Part shown: one piece after another, positions 1 to 7,312 of the stretch
Position numbering within the stretch: the stretch's first letter is position 1
Layout: each line of letters begins with the position of its first letter
Source of the DNA: Acidobacteriota bacterium
GTDB lineage: Bacteria; Acidobacteriota; Vicinamibacteria; Vicinamibacterales; 2-12-FULL-66-21
DNA: 17,867 nucleotides
Direction: 5' to 3'
Assembly (NCBI GenBank): GCA_013362195.1
Contig: JABFWM010000290.1
Coordinates: 1-17,867, forward strand
Made by a program: the position numbers and the translations under genes
The notes under the pieces: generated by a model
The model's input: the letters and a program-made list of their open reading frames with translations, nothing else
Databases searched by the model: none
What the model was told of the DNA's origin: nothing

Positions 1-11
1 ACAGAGAGGAT

Positions 12-39
12 GGCCACAGAAGAACACAGAAGAGCACAG
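12..39 (+). repeat. CACAGA-type repeat, inverted partner of 925-952
   Basis: This 28-base purine-rich stretch (GGCCACAGAAGAACACAG and onward) matches the reverse complement of 925-952 at 24 of 28 positions. The two copies face each other across the DinB-like gene. The remaining bases to 247 contain no convincing gene: the only open frames have shadow-like composition. A 33-codon minus-strand stretch around 75-165 is hydrophobic and natural-looking but has no start codon. Confidence 0.6.
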
Positions 40-247
40 GCTAGTAATCTGCGTACCATCTGTCGTCCTACACCCGACTCGATTTCAGCGAGCGAGGTAC
101 TTGCCACAACAGGGCGTTGACGATCGCGCGGAGAACGTCGAGCGGGAAGAACGGCCATTTTTGTGTTTCTCAAAGAAAGAAAGAAGCGATCTCCCCGCCC
201 TCCGCGTGCTCCCCGTGTACGTCAGATCACAGACCTCGCAACCTGGA

Positions 248-721
248 TCAGAACTCCACTGCGGGCGCCGCCTGCCCGGGACCGACACGGCCGGCGGCGA
301 TGTCGGCGGCAAAATAGTTCTCGCCGCGGATTGGAGTCCCGGCGATGCGCCGCAGCATTGCCATCTGCCCGATGTGCGTGAGCGCGTCGGCGACGGGACC
401 CTGGAAGAGCCGCTCGGCGGGATGCCCGAGCGGCGCCGCCGCCGCGAGACGGGCATCGAACGTCGCGAGCACGGTGTAGAACCGCGTCACGACCTCGTCC
501 CAGGCGCGCGGCTTCGTGTCGCGCCAGACGTGCCGGCCGTCCGCGAGCGCGAGGCCCCAGTCGAACAGATCGCAGACGTGCGCAAGGATCTCCCCGGCGC
601 TGCGCCCGGACTCGCAGGCGCGGCATGAGGAGAACCCGGACGGCGGGTCGGTCAGGACCTTGCGCGATCGATAGCCGAGGGTCGCCACCGCGTGCCGGAG
701 GAATTCACGTTTTTCGTCCAT
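248..721 (-). CDS. DinB-like four-helix protein
   Basis: A 157-residue protein resembling the DinB/YfiT-like four-helix-bundle superfamily, whose members often bind a metal through three histidines and include thiol-dependent transferases. His48 lies in GEILAHVCDLFDW and His116 in ALTHIGQMAMLRRIAG, which fit helix 2 and helix 4 of the fold. The third histidine usually found near the second is absent (Gln119/Met120 occupy that stretch), so full metal binding is doubtful. Cys33 and Cys36 form a CxxC just before helix 2. The ATG at 721 is chosen because the frame upstream runs only through repeat sequence. The gene is preceded on its strand by a palindrome (756-775) and a heptamer array, so it is probably transcribed separately from the ABC operon. 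The substrate is unknown. Confidence 0.75.
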   Translation of the reverse strand: MDEKREFLRHAVATLGYRSRKVLTDPPSGFSSCRACESGRSAGEILAHVCDLFDWGLALADGRHVWRDTKPRAWDEVVTRFYTVLATFDARLAAAAPLGHPAERLFQGPVADALTHIGQMAMLRRIAGTPIRGENYFAADIAAGRVGPGQAAPAVEF

Positions 722-755
722 GACCCAGTCTCGTCTCTTGCGCCGTCGCCCGATC

Positions 756-775
756 GCCGGGTCTTCAGACCCGGC
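756..775. repeat. REP-like 20-bp palindrome, copy 1
   Basis: GCCGGGTCTTCAGACCCGGC has 9-bp perfect arms around a TC centre. It is identical to 12210-12229. It lies 35 bases upstream of the DinB-like start and could fold as a hairpin in the leader or act as a terminator for the upstream permease transcript. Confidence 0.8.
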
Positions 776-817
776 GGCCAGCAGGTCGTGCTGCCTTTTC
801 TGTTTATGTGTTCTTCT

Positions 818-897
818 GTCTTTTGTCTTTTGTCTTTTGTCTTTTGTCTTTTGTCTTTTGTCTTTTGTCTTTTGTCTTTTTGTCTTTTTGTCTTTTT
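818..897. repeat. Heptamer tandem array GTCTTTT, nine exact units
   Basis: Nine perfect GTCTTTT units run from 818 to 880, followed by two 8-base variants (GTCTTTTT) to 897. A degenerate tail of GTGTTTT/CTGTGTTTTT motifs then runs to about 953. On the minus strand, GGCCACAGAC twice directly follows the permease stop codon (954-975). The block is strongly AT-rich in a GC-rich window and fills the gap between the permease and the DinB-like gene. Homogeneous units suggest recent expansion by slippage. Confidence 0.95.
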
Positions 898-975
898 GTG
901 TTTGTGTTTTTGTGTTTTGTGTTTCTGTGTTTTTCTGTGTTTTTCCGTGGCCCTTGTCTGTGGCCGTCTGTGGCC

Positions 976-2676
976 TCAGTCTCCCATCGCCTCGAGCGCG
1001 CGCACGCCGCTGCGCATCCCGACGTGCCAGACCGAGAGGCTCAACATCGCCGCGAGCGTGAAGCACACGCCGATCACCGCACGATCGCGAACCGCCAGGG
1101 GAATGCCGGTGGTGCGATGCCACAGGTAGAGCGACGAGGGCCATCCGAGCAGCGCGATGGTGACGAGGACGAGCAGCACCGCCGCAATCATGAACGCGAT
1201 CCCGCCGTACGATCCCGCCACCTGGCTGGCGTTCTCGGCGTTGAAGCGCGGATAGCGTGCGCCGAGCCCGGTCGCCAGCCCGACGAGCGCGATGCTCATG
1301 AACGCAATCGCCATCGCCGCGACCGCCTTGAGGAACGGATCGACGCCGAGCAGGTGGTTGGCGGCAATCGTCAGCCCCTCGGTCAGCACGAACACCGGCA
1401 GAATGGCGCTCCAGAACTTCGACCACAGGAAATCGCGCAGCGAGATCGGCGCGGTGCGGATGATCCAGAAGGCGGCGCCTTCCGCCGACACCGCCGGGAA
1501 CACGAACCGCGCGCACAGCGTGGCCATGACGAGCCCGGCCATCGCGAGGTTGACGAACGCGTAGACGTTCTTGATGATGCCGCTCATGTACGGCATGCGA
1601 TCGAGGTCGAGGACGCGGAAGTTGTAGACGTAGACGAGCACCAGCGCGAGGAGCAGCAGCAGCTGCGACCATTGGCTCACATCGCGCAGGAACACCTTGG
1701 CGTCCTTGACGAGCAGCTGCCGCCGCACCGGCGACAGCGGCAGCGCCGCGGCGAGACGCTCGAGCAGGTCGAGCCGCGTGAACCGTGCCTTTCGCGCCTC
1801 CTGCGCCTTGCTGAATCCCGCGAAATACCAGCGCTCGTTCGCCAGCCCCACGAGCACCGTGAACGCCAGCGCCGTCGACCACAGCGTCGCGAGGTGAATG
1901 AGATCGATCCGCCCCTGAAGCGCCGCGAAGAGCGCTTCGGCGGCCCAGAACGACGGGAGCAGCGGCGTCACCGGCGACTGCAGCGTCGCGAAGAAATCGG
2001 TGATGTCGGGCAGCGACTCGACGCGCAGCAGCTGCTCGGGCTGGATCACGCGCAGCAGCACGATCAGGCTGCCGGCGAACAAGAGGCCCATCAGCATCAG
2101 GATGTCGCGCGCGCGCCGCGCGGGAAAGATGTTGACGAGCAGCAGCGTCACCGCGGTGCCAAGCGCGACCGGGATGACGACGAACGGCGCGACCGTCGCG
2201 AGCGCGAGTGGATAGAAGCGCCACGGGGCACAGTGCGCCAGACCGATGCCAAGGAGGACGGGCGCGAGGAACACGACCACCATCCACGACGACAGCGCGA
2301 TCGTCTTCACGAACCGGGCATGGCACAGCCGCCGCAGCGCCACCGGCGCCGCGAGCAGCAGCCGCAGATCCTCGGACAGAAAGAAGGACGAGAGCGCCGT
2401 CACCACGCCGCTGAACGCGAGGAACGACAGGAACGCCATGAACAGCCACGACAGGCCGAGCCGCAGCAGATAGTCGCCGAACTCCGCGTAGCTGCCCAGC
2501 TGCCACGTCAGCCAGAACGCGATCCCGAACAGCGCGGCGAAGACGATGACGGCGATGCCGCCGAACAGCAGCGCCCGCGCGAGATCGCCGCGTTCCCGCC
2601 GCCGCGCGCGGTTGCGCGACGCCCAGATCGAGGGCAGCAGCAGGTACGGGAACGCCGCGGTGCGCGCCTCCTCCAT
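976..2676 (-). CDS. ABC exporter permease (multi-pass, ABC-2-like)
   Basis: A 566-residue integral membrane protein, the transmembrane half of the ABC exporter encoded with 2676-3428. It has many hydrophobic segments: about six in the first half (for example around 35-57, 75-100 and 125-200), a loop with KAQEARKARFTRLDLLERL, and another cluster from about 340 to the C-terminus. This two-bundle layout fits the family annotated as putative ABC exporters rather than the shorter six-helix ABC-2 permeases. The ATG at 2676 overlaps the ATPase stop codon by one base (TGATG), so translational coupling is likely. An in-frame extension further upstream lies inside the ATPase gene and looks like shadow sequence. 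The exported substrate cannot be told from sequence; the transglutaminase in the same operon suggests an envelope or peptide-related role, which is inference. Confidence 0.85.
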   Translation of the reverse strand: MEEARTAAFPYLLLPSIWASRNRARRRERGDLARALLFGGIAVIVFAALFGIAFWLTWQLGSYAEFGDYLLRLGLSWLFMAFLSFLAFSGVVTALSSFFLSEDLRLLLAAPVALRRLCHARFVKTIALSSWMVVVFLAPVLLGIGLAHCAPWRFYPLALATVAPFVVIPVALGTAVTLLLVNIFPARRARDILMLMGLLFAGSLIVLLRVIQPEQLLRVESLPDITDFFATLQSPVTPLLPSFWAAEALFAALQGRIDLIHLATLWSTALAFTVLVGLANERWYFAGFSKAQEARKARFTRLDLLERLAAALPLSPVRRQLLVKDAKVFLRDVSQWSQLLLLLALVLVYVYNFRVLDLDRMPYMSGIIKNVYAFVNLAMAGLVMATLCARFVFPAVSAEGAAFWIIRTAPISLRDFLWSKFWSAILPVFVLTEGLTIAANHLLGVDPFLKAVAAMAIAFMSIALVGLATGLGARYPRFNAENASQVAGSYGGIAFMIAAVLLVLVTIALLGWPSSLYLWHRTTGIPLAVRDRAVIGVCFTLAAMLSLSVWHVGMRSGVRALEAMGD

Positions 2677-3428
2677 CAGAAGATCTCGTCGATTTCCTGG
2701 AGGCCGCTGCCGCCGGTCAGCTTGAGGAAGACGTCGGTGAGCTGGTCGTCGTGGCTGCCGGCCAACGCGCGCAGCTCGGCGACGGTGCCGCTCGCGATGA
2801 TCCGCCCTTTCAGGATGATGCTGAAGCGGTCGCACATCTCTTCCGCGACTTCGAGCGTGTGCGTGCTCATCAGGATCGCGACGCCCTGCGCGCTCATCCG
2901 CCGGAACACGTCCTTGATCAGCCGCGCGCCGCGCGGATCGAGGCCGACCATCGGTTCGTCAACGAGCACCGCCCGCGGCCGGTGCAGGAACGCCGCGCTC
3001 ATCACCAGCCGCTGCTTCATCCCGTGCGAGAAGCTCTCGACCAGTTCGTGCTCCCATCGCCCCAGCTCGAACAGCTCGAGCATCTCCTTGACGCGATCGC
3101 CAATCCCGCCGCCGTGCAGACCGTACAGACCGCCGTGAAAGCGCAGGAATTCACCCGCGGTGAGCTTTTCGTAAATGAACGGACGATCGGGAATGAATCC
3201 AAGCGAGGCCTTCGCCGGCTCGGGGTCGGTGGCAATGTCGTGGCCGTTGACGACGATGCGTCCGGACGTCGGCTTGAGCAACCCGGCAATCATCCGGATC
3301 GTGGTCGTCTTGCCGGCGCCGTTCGGGCCGAGGAAGCCGTGAATCTGTCCCGGCTGCACGTCGAGGCTCACGCCGTCGACCGCGGTGAACGTCCCGTAGC
3401 GTTTGACGAGATCGTCGGTCGCAATCAT
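2676..3428 (-). CDS. ABC transporter ATP-binding protein
   Basis: A 250-residue ATPase that drives the permease encoded immediately downstream. All the expected motifs are present: Walker A GPNGAGKT at 34-41, signature region FSHGMKQRL at 133-141 (a variant of LSGGQ common in ABC-2 type exporters), Walker B AVLVDEP at 153-159 with the D-loop GLDPRG after it, and the switch histidine at 190 in STHTLE. Length is at the short end of normal for exporter ATPases. The ATG at 3428 shares four bases with the end of the transglutaminase gene (ATGA), which fixes the start well and indicates a coupled operon. The direction of transport is inferred as export from the subfamily and from the absence of a binding-protein gene. 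Confidence 0.95.
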   Translation of the reverse strand: MIATDDLVKRYGTFTAVDGVSLDVQPGQIHGFLGPNGAGKTTTIRMIAGLLKPTSGRIVVNGHDIATDPEPAKASLGFIPDRPFIYEKLTAGEFLRFHGGLYGLHGGGIGDRVKEMLELFELGRWEHELVESFSHGMKQRLVMSAAFLHRPRAVLVDEPMVGLDPRGARLIKDVFRRMSAQGVAILMSTHTLEVAEEMCDRFSIILKGRIIASGTVAELRALAGSHDDQLTDVFLKLTGGSGLQEIDEIF

Positions 3429-5140
3429 CGGCTGAAGGCAGCGCTGGTCCAGCACGAGCAGCAGCCCGAGGTGCTGCGCTGCGGAATGGGAATCGCAAGC
3501 GGGTGGGCGTCCGATGGCTGGCGCCCCACCAGCACGGTGCGAGCGGTCGGTGCGAGCTCGACATCCAGCACGGTCATCCGCAGCCGGCCGATGAGCGGCA
3601 GAATCGCCGCCTGCCGGTCGAGACCGCCGCGCGCGAGGCGCACGTGCGTCGCGTCGGCGGGGAACTGGTTGAGCGTGGGATCGACGGGCAGCCACACGCC
3701 GCGGCCGCGCCCCGACGCTGCCGATCCTGACGCCGCGCCGACGAACACCTCCGGCCACGCGTGGTAATAGAACGCGCCCCGCGTGTACACGAGACCGACC
3801 GCGATGCGCGACGGGATCCCGACCGCGCGCGCCATCGCCACATAGAGGGCGGTGTGCTCGTTGCAGTCACCCACCTTGGTGCGCAGCACGTCGCGGGCGG
3901 ACGGAAGACTCACCGTGGGTTTCTTGTCGAGCATCGCATTGACGCGCCGCGTCAACCGCTCCGCCCGGGCGCGGCTTCCCGAGACGCCCGCGATCGCGGT
4001 GCGTGCCTCCGCGACGATCGCGGGGTCGTCACTCTCGATGAGCGGTTCGGGTTCGAGATAGCGCGCAAGGTCCGGGTCGGCGGCGACCGGTTCGAGCGAA
4101 CGCGCGTCGACGATGTTCAGCACGTCGCCGGCAACCGACTGGCCGGCGCCCTGCAGATCGGCGTTCGCGAGATCGATGCCCTGGAGCTGCAGCGACAACC
4201 GTCGGACGTCGCGGGGATCGTCGAGCTTGCGCGACGTCGACGTCGCCGCCGGCACCACCGCCGCCGCGTCGAGCAGGTCGCCTTGAATGCGCCCGCCGAT
4301 CGCCATCCGGCGCGCGGTCTCGGGCGACTCGCGCACCGACAGCAGCCCCAACGGACTCTCCTCGCGAACGACCTCCCCGGTGTCGGTGACCCAGGCGGTC
4401 GTCCGCAGCCCCGCATACGCCATGTCGACGCGAAACGCCGGCACGCCGCGGCCGAGCGGCCGCAGCACGTCGCGCCGGCCGACCCGGACCGGCGGGTTCG
4501 CGTACCCGTTGACGATCTCGCGCGCGCCGACGTCGAGGACGACCGGTTCGTTGCGGAGCGTGGCGGGATCGAACACGAACCACTGCTGCCGCATGCCCGG
4601 CTTCAGCCCCTCGCTCGCGAGGCGCCGCGGCAGGTTGACGCTCAACACCGGCACGTCGGTCAACTCGCGCGTCTCCGTCTGCGTGCCGGAGGCCGTGCCG
4701 ATCGTCAGGTGCAGCCGCCGGCCGTCGACGCGCCCCGCGATGGTGACCGGACCCGTGCCGGGATCGAGCGAGAACTCGAATCCCCGCAGCGCGAACGCGC
4801 GATCGACGTGCGCCGTGGTTCGAATCGCCGCGGCGGTCGTCGCGCCGAGCAGCGACATCTGCAGCCGCGCGTCTTCGTGCACATCGAAGCCGTCGCTCGT
4901 CGGCATCGTCTGGCTGACGGTGAAGCCGACCTTCTCGCCGCGGTAATAGATGCCGCGCCATTCCGCCGCCGACCCGTAGCGCGCGAGATCGATGGCGAGG
5001 TTCGAGGAGGCGTGCAGGTAGTCGCGACGGACCAGCGCCGCCATCGACACGATCCAGGCGATCAGCATCGCGGTCGAGAGCAGGCGCGCGACGCGCGGAG
5101 ACAGCGGACGAATCAGGGGCACCGGGGGAAATTGTCTCAC
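3425..5140 (-). CDS. Membrane-anchored transglutaminase-like cysteine protein
   Basis: A 571-residue protein with one N-terminal hydrophobic segment (about 18-38), a long region of beta character, and a C-terminal transglutaminase-like core. The catalytic triad is visible: Cys426 in KVGDCNEHTALY, His460 in FYYHAWPEVFV and Asp487 in WLPVDPTLNQFP. Such domains act as peptidases, amidases or cross-linking enzymes; the sequence does not say which. The N-terminal anchor places the core outside the membrane. It is the first gene of an operon with an ABC ATPase and permease, with a four-base overlap at the end. The start is uncertain: the GTG at 5140 and the bases after it look like the edge of the adjacent heptamer array, and an internal ATG at 5068 (residue 25) is an alternative. 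The last 15 or so residues (SGCCSCW and after) read unlike the rest. Confidence 0.85.
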   Translation of the reverse strand: MRQFPPVPLIRPLSPRVARLLSTAMLIAWIVSMAALVRRDYLHASSNLAIDLARYGSAAEWRGIYYRGEKVGFTVSQTMPTSDGFDVHEDARLQMSLLGATTAAAIRTTAHVDRAFALRGFEFSLDPGTGPVTIAGRVDGRRLHLTIGTASGTQTETRELTDVPVLSVNLPRRLASEGLKPGMRQQWFVFDPATLRNEPVVLDVGAREIVNGYANPPVRVGRRDVLRPLGRGVPAFRVDMAYAGLRTTAWVTDTGEVVREESPLGLLSVRESPETARRMAIGGRIQGDLLDAAAVVPAATSTSRKLDDPRDVRRLSLQLQGIDLANADLQGAGQSVAGDVLNIVDARSLEPVAADPDLARYLEPEPLIESDDPAIVAEARTAIAGVSGSRARAERLTRRVNAMLDKKPTVSLPSARDVLRTKVGDCNEHTALYVAMARAVGIPSRIAVGLVYTRGAFYYHAWPEVFVGAASGSAASGRGRGVWLPVDPTLNQFPADATHVRLARGGLDRQAAILPLIGRLRMTVLDVELAPTARTVLVGRQPSDAHPLAIPIPQRSTSGCCSCWTSAAFSR

Positions 5141-5205
5141 GGCTTACGGCTCACCACGGCTCAGGGCTCAGGGCTCACGGCTTACGGCTTATGGCTCACG
5201 GCTTA
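5141..5205. repeat. Heptamer tandem array GGCTYAN
   Basis: Nine units of GGCTTAC, GGCTCAC, GGCTCAG or GGCTTAT run in register with one three-base interruption at 5155-5157; the last unit is incomplete. On the minus strand the array ends exactly at the GTG proposed as the transglutaminase start, and that GTGAG itself resembles the end of a unit. The array is therefore in the leader or core promoter of the ABC operon. Confidence 0.95.
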
Positions 5206-5304
5206 GGACGAGCAAGGCTTGAAAGTAGTCGGGCACACTCGAACGCGTCGAAGAATCGAAAAAAATGCGAGCGAACGCAATCGAGCCGCGCAGGACACGG
5301 AACT
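5206..5304. other. Unique spacer between two heptamer arrays
   Basis: About 100 bases without a plausible gene, lying between divergently transcribed operons and flanked by arrays on both sides. The promoters of the transglutaminase operon (minus) and of the NAD+ synthetase gene (plus) probably sit here or in 5388-5466, but I cannot assign convincing -35/-10 boxes. A run of seven A occurs near 5260-5266. Confidence 0.4.
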
Positions 5305-5310
5305 ACTCAC

Positions 5311-5387
5311 GGCTTACGGCTCATGGCTCATGGCTCACGGCTGACAGCTGATAGCTGACAGCTGATAGCTGATAGCTGACGGCTGAC
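5311..5387. repeat. Heptamer tandem array RGCTNAY, eleven units
   Basis: Exactly 77 bases, eleven in-register heptamers: GGCTTAC, GGCTCAT twice, GGCTCAC, GGCTGAC, then AGCTGAT and AGCTGAC alternating irregularly, ending GGCTGAC. It begins as the same family as 5141-5205 and drifts to the AGCTGAY subtype. It lies 79 bases upstream of the NAD+ synthetase start. Confidence 0.95.
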
Positions 5388-5466
5388 ACGAAACTCCAGC
5401 GTTTCGCGTAGGATTGACGGGGGCCCGTCGCACGTCGCCCCGTCGCGCTTCTCCACTCCACGACGC

Positions 5467-7269
5467 ATGCGAATCGCGCTCGCGCAGATCAATCCCGTCA
5501 GCGGCGACATCGACCGCAACACCGCGCGCATCATCGACGCGATCGCGGCGGCCTCGTCGCAGGGCGCGGAGCTGGTGGTGCTGCCGGAGATGTGCCTGCC
5601 GGGGTACTGCATCGGCGACCTGGTGGAGGACCTCGCGTTCCTCGAGGCCAACGAGCGCGCGATGCACGAGATCGCGCGCGCGTCGCGGGGCGTCACCGCG
5701 GTGGTCGGGTTCATCGACGTCGATCCGGCGATGACCAACGACAACGGGACGATGCGCAAGTACAACGCGGCCGCGGTGGTGCGCGACGGCCAGGTGCTGC
5801 AGCGCGCGCGCAAGTCGCTCCTCCCCAACTATCGCTATTTCGACGACAAGCGCTTCTTCACCGCGGGAGAACGCCGTGAAGCCGTCGACGTGCCGGTGGC
5901 CGCCGCGGCCGCCGTCCCGGCCGGGTCCGACCCCGGTGAACGGAACCGCAGCGCGCCCTCAGACGGCGAGGGCACGGCGCGCATCGGCGTGTCCATCTGC
6001 GAAGACATGTGGGACGAGTTCTACGACATCAAGCCGCTCCAGGAGCTGGCGGCGCAAGGCGCCACCGTTCTCCTCAACCTCAATGCGTCGCCGTTCTATC
6101 CGGGCAAGCGCCGCATCCGTGAACGGCTGATTCGCGAGCACATCGCCCGGGTCCATCGCCCGATCGTCTACGTGAACACGGTCGGCGCCGCCGATACGGG
6201 GAAGAACATCATCCCGTTCGACGGCGAGAGCCTCGTCTACGACGCCGCTGGACGGCTCGTCGCGATCGGCCGGCAGTTCGAAGAGGACCTGATCGTCGTG
6301 GACGTCGGAGGCGCGGCGGCGCCGCGGCCCGAGATCCCCCTGCCCCCCGACGATCACGATCGCGAGCTGTTCGACGCGCTGGTCATGGCGCTGCGCGACT
6401 ACATGGGCAAGACCGGGTTCACGCGCGCGATGGTGCCGGTGTCGGGCGGCATCGACTCCGCGCTCGCGCTGGCGATTGCCGCCGACGCGCTCGGTCCCGA
6501 CCGCGTGCTCGCCTACAACCTGCCGTCGCGCTACAACACGGAGACGACGCGATCGATTGCCGACCGGCTGGCCTCGGCGTTCGGCGTGCGCTACGGCATC
6601 ATCCCGATCCAGGACATCGACGAGACCGTCCGACGCGTGTTCGAAGCGCACGCGCATCCGATCGCCCAGAACCTCACGCGCGAGAACCTGCACGCGCGCA
6701 TCCGCGGGCTGCTGATGATGGCCGAGTCGAACGACACCGGCGCGCTGCTCATCTCGTGCGGCAACGAGACCGAAATCGCGCTCGGCTATGCGACGCTCTA
6801 CGGCGACATGTGCGGCGGCATCTCGCTCATCGGCGATCTGTCGAAGGTCGACGTCTACCGCGTCGCGCGCTACGTGAACCGCCGCCACGGCCGCGAGATG
6901 ATTCCGGAGGAGACCTTCCGCATCAAGCCGTCCGCCGAGCTCGCGGCCGGGCAGTTCGATCCGTTCGACTACGCGGTGGTCGCGCCGATCGTCGGCGAGT
7001 TCGCCGAACACCGCACCAGCCCGGAGGCGCTCGTTCGGCTGTTCGAGCAGCGCGCGCTGGATCCGGCGCGGTTCCGCCCCGATGACGAGGGACGGAGCGT
7101 CTACGACAAATACACCGCCGAGTCGTTCCGCGCGATCGTCCATGACGCGTACCGGCGGATGCGCCGGTCGGTCTACAAGCGGCTCCAGGGGCCGCCGATC
7201 GTGGTCGTCAGCGAACGCGCGTTCGGATTCGATCTCCGCGAAACGATCATCAACGGGTGGGAAGGCTGA
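5467..7269 (+). CDS. nadE: Glutamine-dependent NAD+ synthetase
   Basis: A 600-residue enzyme that makes NAD+ from nicotinic acid adenine dinucleotide, ATP and glutamine, the last step of NAD synthesis in the cytoplasm. The N-terminal nitrilase-type glutaminase domain (about 1-285) shows Glu41 in VLPEMCLPGY, Lys116 in ARKSLLPNYRYF and the nucleophile Cys178 in SICEDMW. The C-terminal synthetase domain has the ATP P-loop SGGIDSA at 326-332 and the conserved NETEIALGYATLYGDM and FRIKPSAELA stretches. Length is typical for the two-domain form. Residues 145-171 form a low-complexity Ala/Pro/Gly/Ser insert just before the Cys178 strand. The ATG at 5467 gives the expected MRIALAQINP start, though no strong ribosome binding site is visible. 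It is monocistronic, with a hairpin ten bases after the stop. Confidence 0.96.
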   Translation: MRIALAQINPVSGDIDRNTARIIDAIAAASSQGAELVVLPEMCLPGYCIGDLVEDLAFLEANERAMHEIARASRGVTAVVGFIDVDPAMTNDNGTMRKYNAAAVVRDGQVLQRARKSLLPNYRYFDDKRFFTAGERREAVDVPVAAAAAVPAGSDPGERNRSAPSDGEGTARIGVSICEDMWDEFYDIKPLQELAAQGATVLLNLNASPFYPGKRRIRERLIREHIARVHRPIVYVNTVGAADTGKNIIPFDGESLVYDAAGRLVAIGRQFEEDLIVVDVGGAAAPRPEIPLPPDDHDRELFDALVMALRDYMGKTGFTRAMVPVSGGIDSALALAIAADALGPDRVLAYNLPSRYNTETTRSIADRLASAFGVRYGIIPIQDIDETVRRVFEAHAHPIAQNLTRENLHARIRGLLMMAESNDTGALLISCGNETEIALGYATLYGDMCGGISLIGDLSKVDVYRVARYVNRRHGREMIPEETFRIKPSAELAAGQFDPFDYAVVAPIVGEFAEHRTSPEALVRLFEQRALDPARFRPDDEGRSVYDKYTAESFRAIVHDAYRRMRRSVYKRLQGPPIVVVSERAFGFDLRETIINGWEG

Positions 7270-7278
7270 CCACGTGTG

Positions 7279-7308
7279 CGCCGCCGTTCACGTCAGTGAA
7301 CGTCGGCG
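7279..7308. terminator. Bidirectional hairpin terminator candidate
   Basis: Left arm CGCCGCCGTTCAC (7279-7291), loop GTCA, right arm GTGAACGTCGGCG (7296-7308), giving 13 bp with one mismatch. It sits between two convergent stop codons, ten bases after NAD+ synthetase and four bases after the minus-strand operon end. No T-tract follows on either side, so it may be an intrinsic terminator of the GC-rich, U-poor type or only an RNA end stabiliser. Confidence 0.7.
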
Positions 7309-7312
7309 TCCT

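Noticed and set aside
75..165. A minus-strand stretch of 33 codons reading FFPLDVLRAIVNALLWQVPR.
   Set aside because: It looks protein-like, but it has no start codon and an in-frame stop just upstream. It may be a gene remnant, though this cannot be supported from sequence alone.
818..897. The T-rich array as a CRISPR or intrinsic terminator.
   Set aside because: The units are 7 bases with no spacers, so it is not CRISPR; no hairpin precedes the T-runs in either direction.
248..2506. A 752-codon minus-strand open frame joining a permease-region frame, the heptamer array and the DinB-like gene.
   Set aside because: Its upstream part is an out-of-frame, Arg/Ala/His-rich shadow of the permease, and the middle is the repeat (KRQKTKD peptide). 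The real permease frame with hydrophobic helices is 976-2676, and the DinB-like protein has its own ATG.
808..3138. A 776-codon plus-strand open frame.
   Set aside because: It is antisense to the permease and ATPase, is dominated by Arg, Glu, Gln and His, and has no recognisable domain; this is typical for the antisense of GC-rich genes.
3761..5206. A 481-codon plus-strand open frame.
   Set aside because: It is antisense to the transglutaminase, whose catalytic triad and motifs are clear; composition is shadow-like.
5959..7143. A 394-codon minus-strand open frame within the NAD+ synthetase gene.
   Set aside because: It is entirely antisense to a well-conserved enzyme and has no domain signal.
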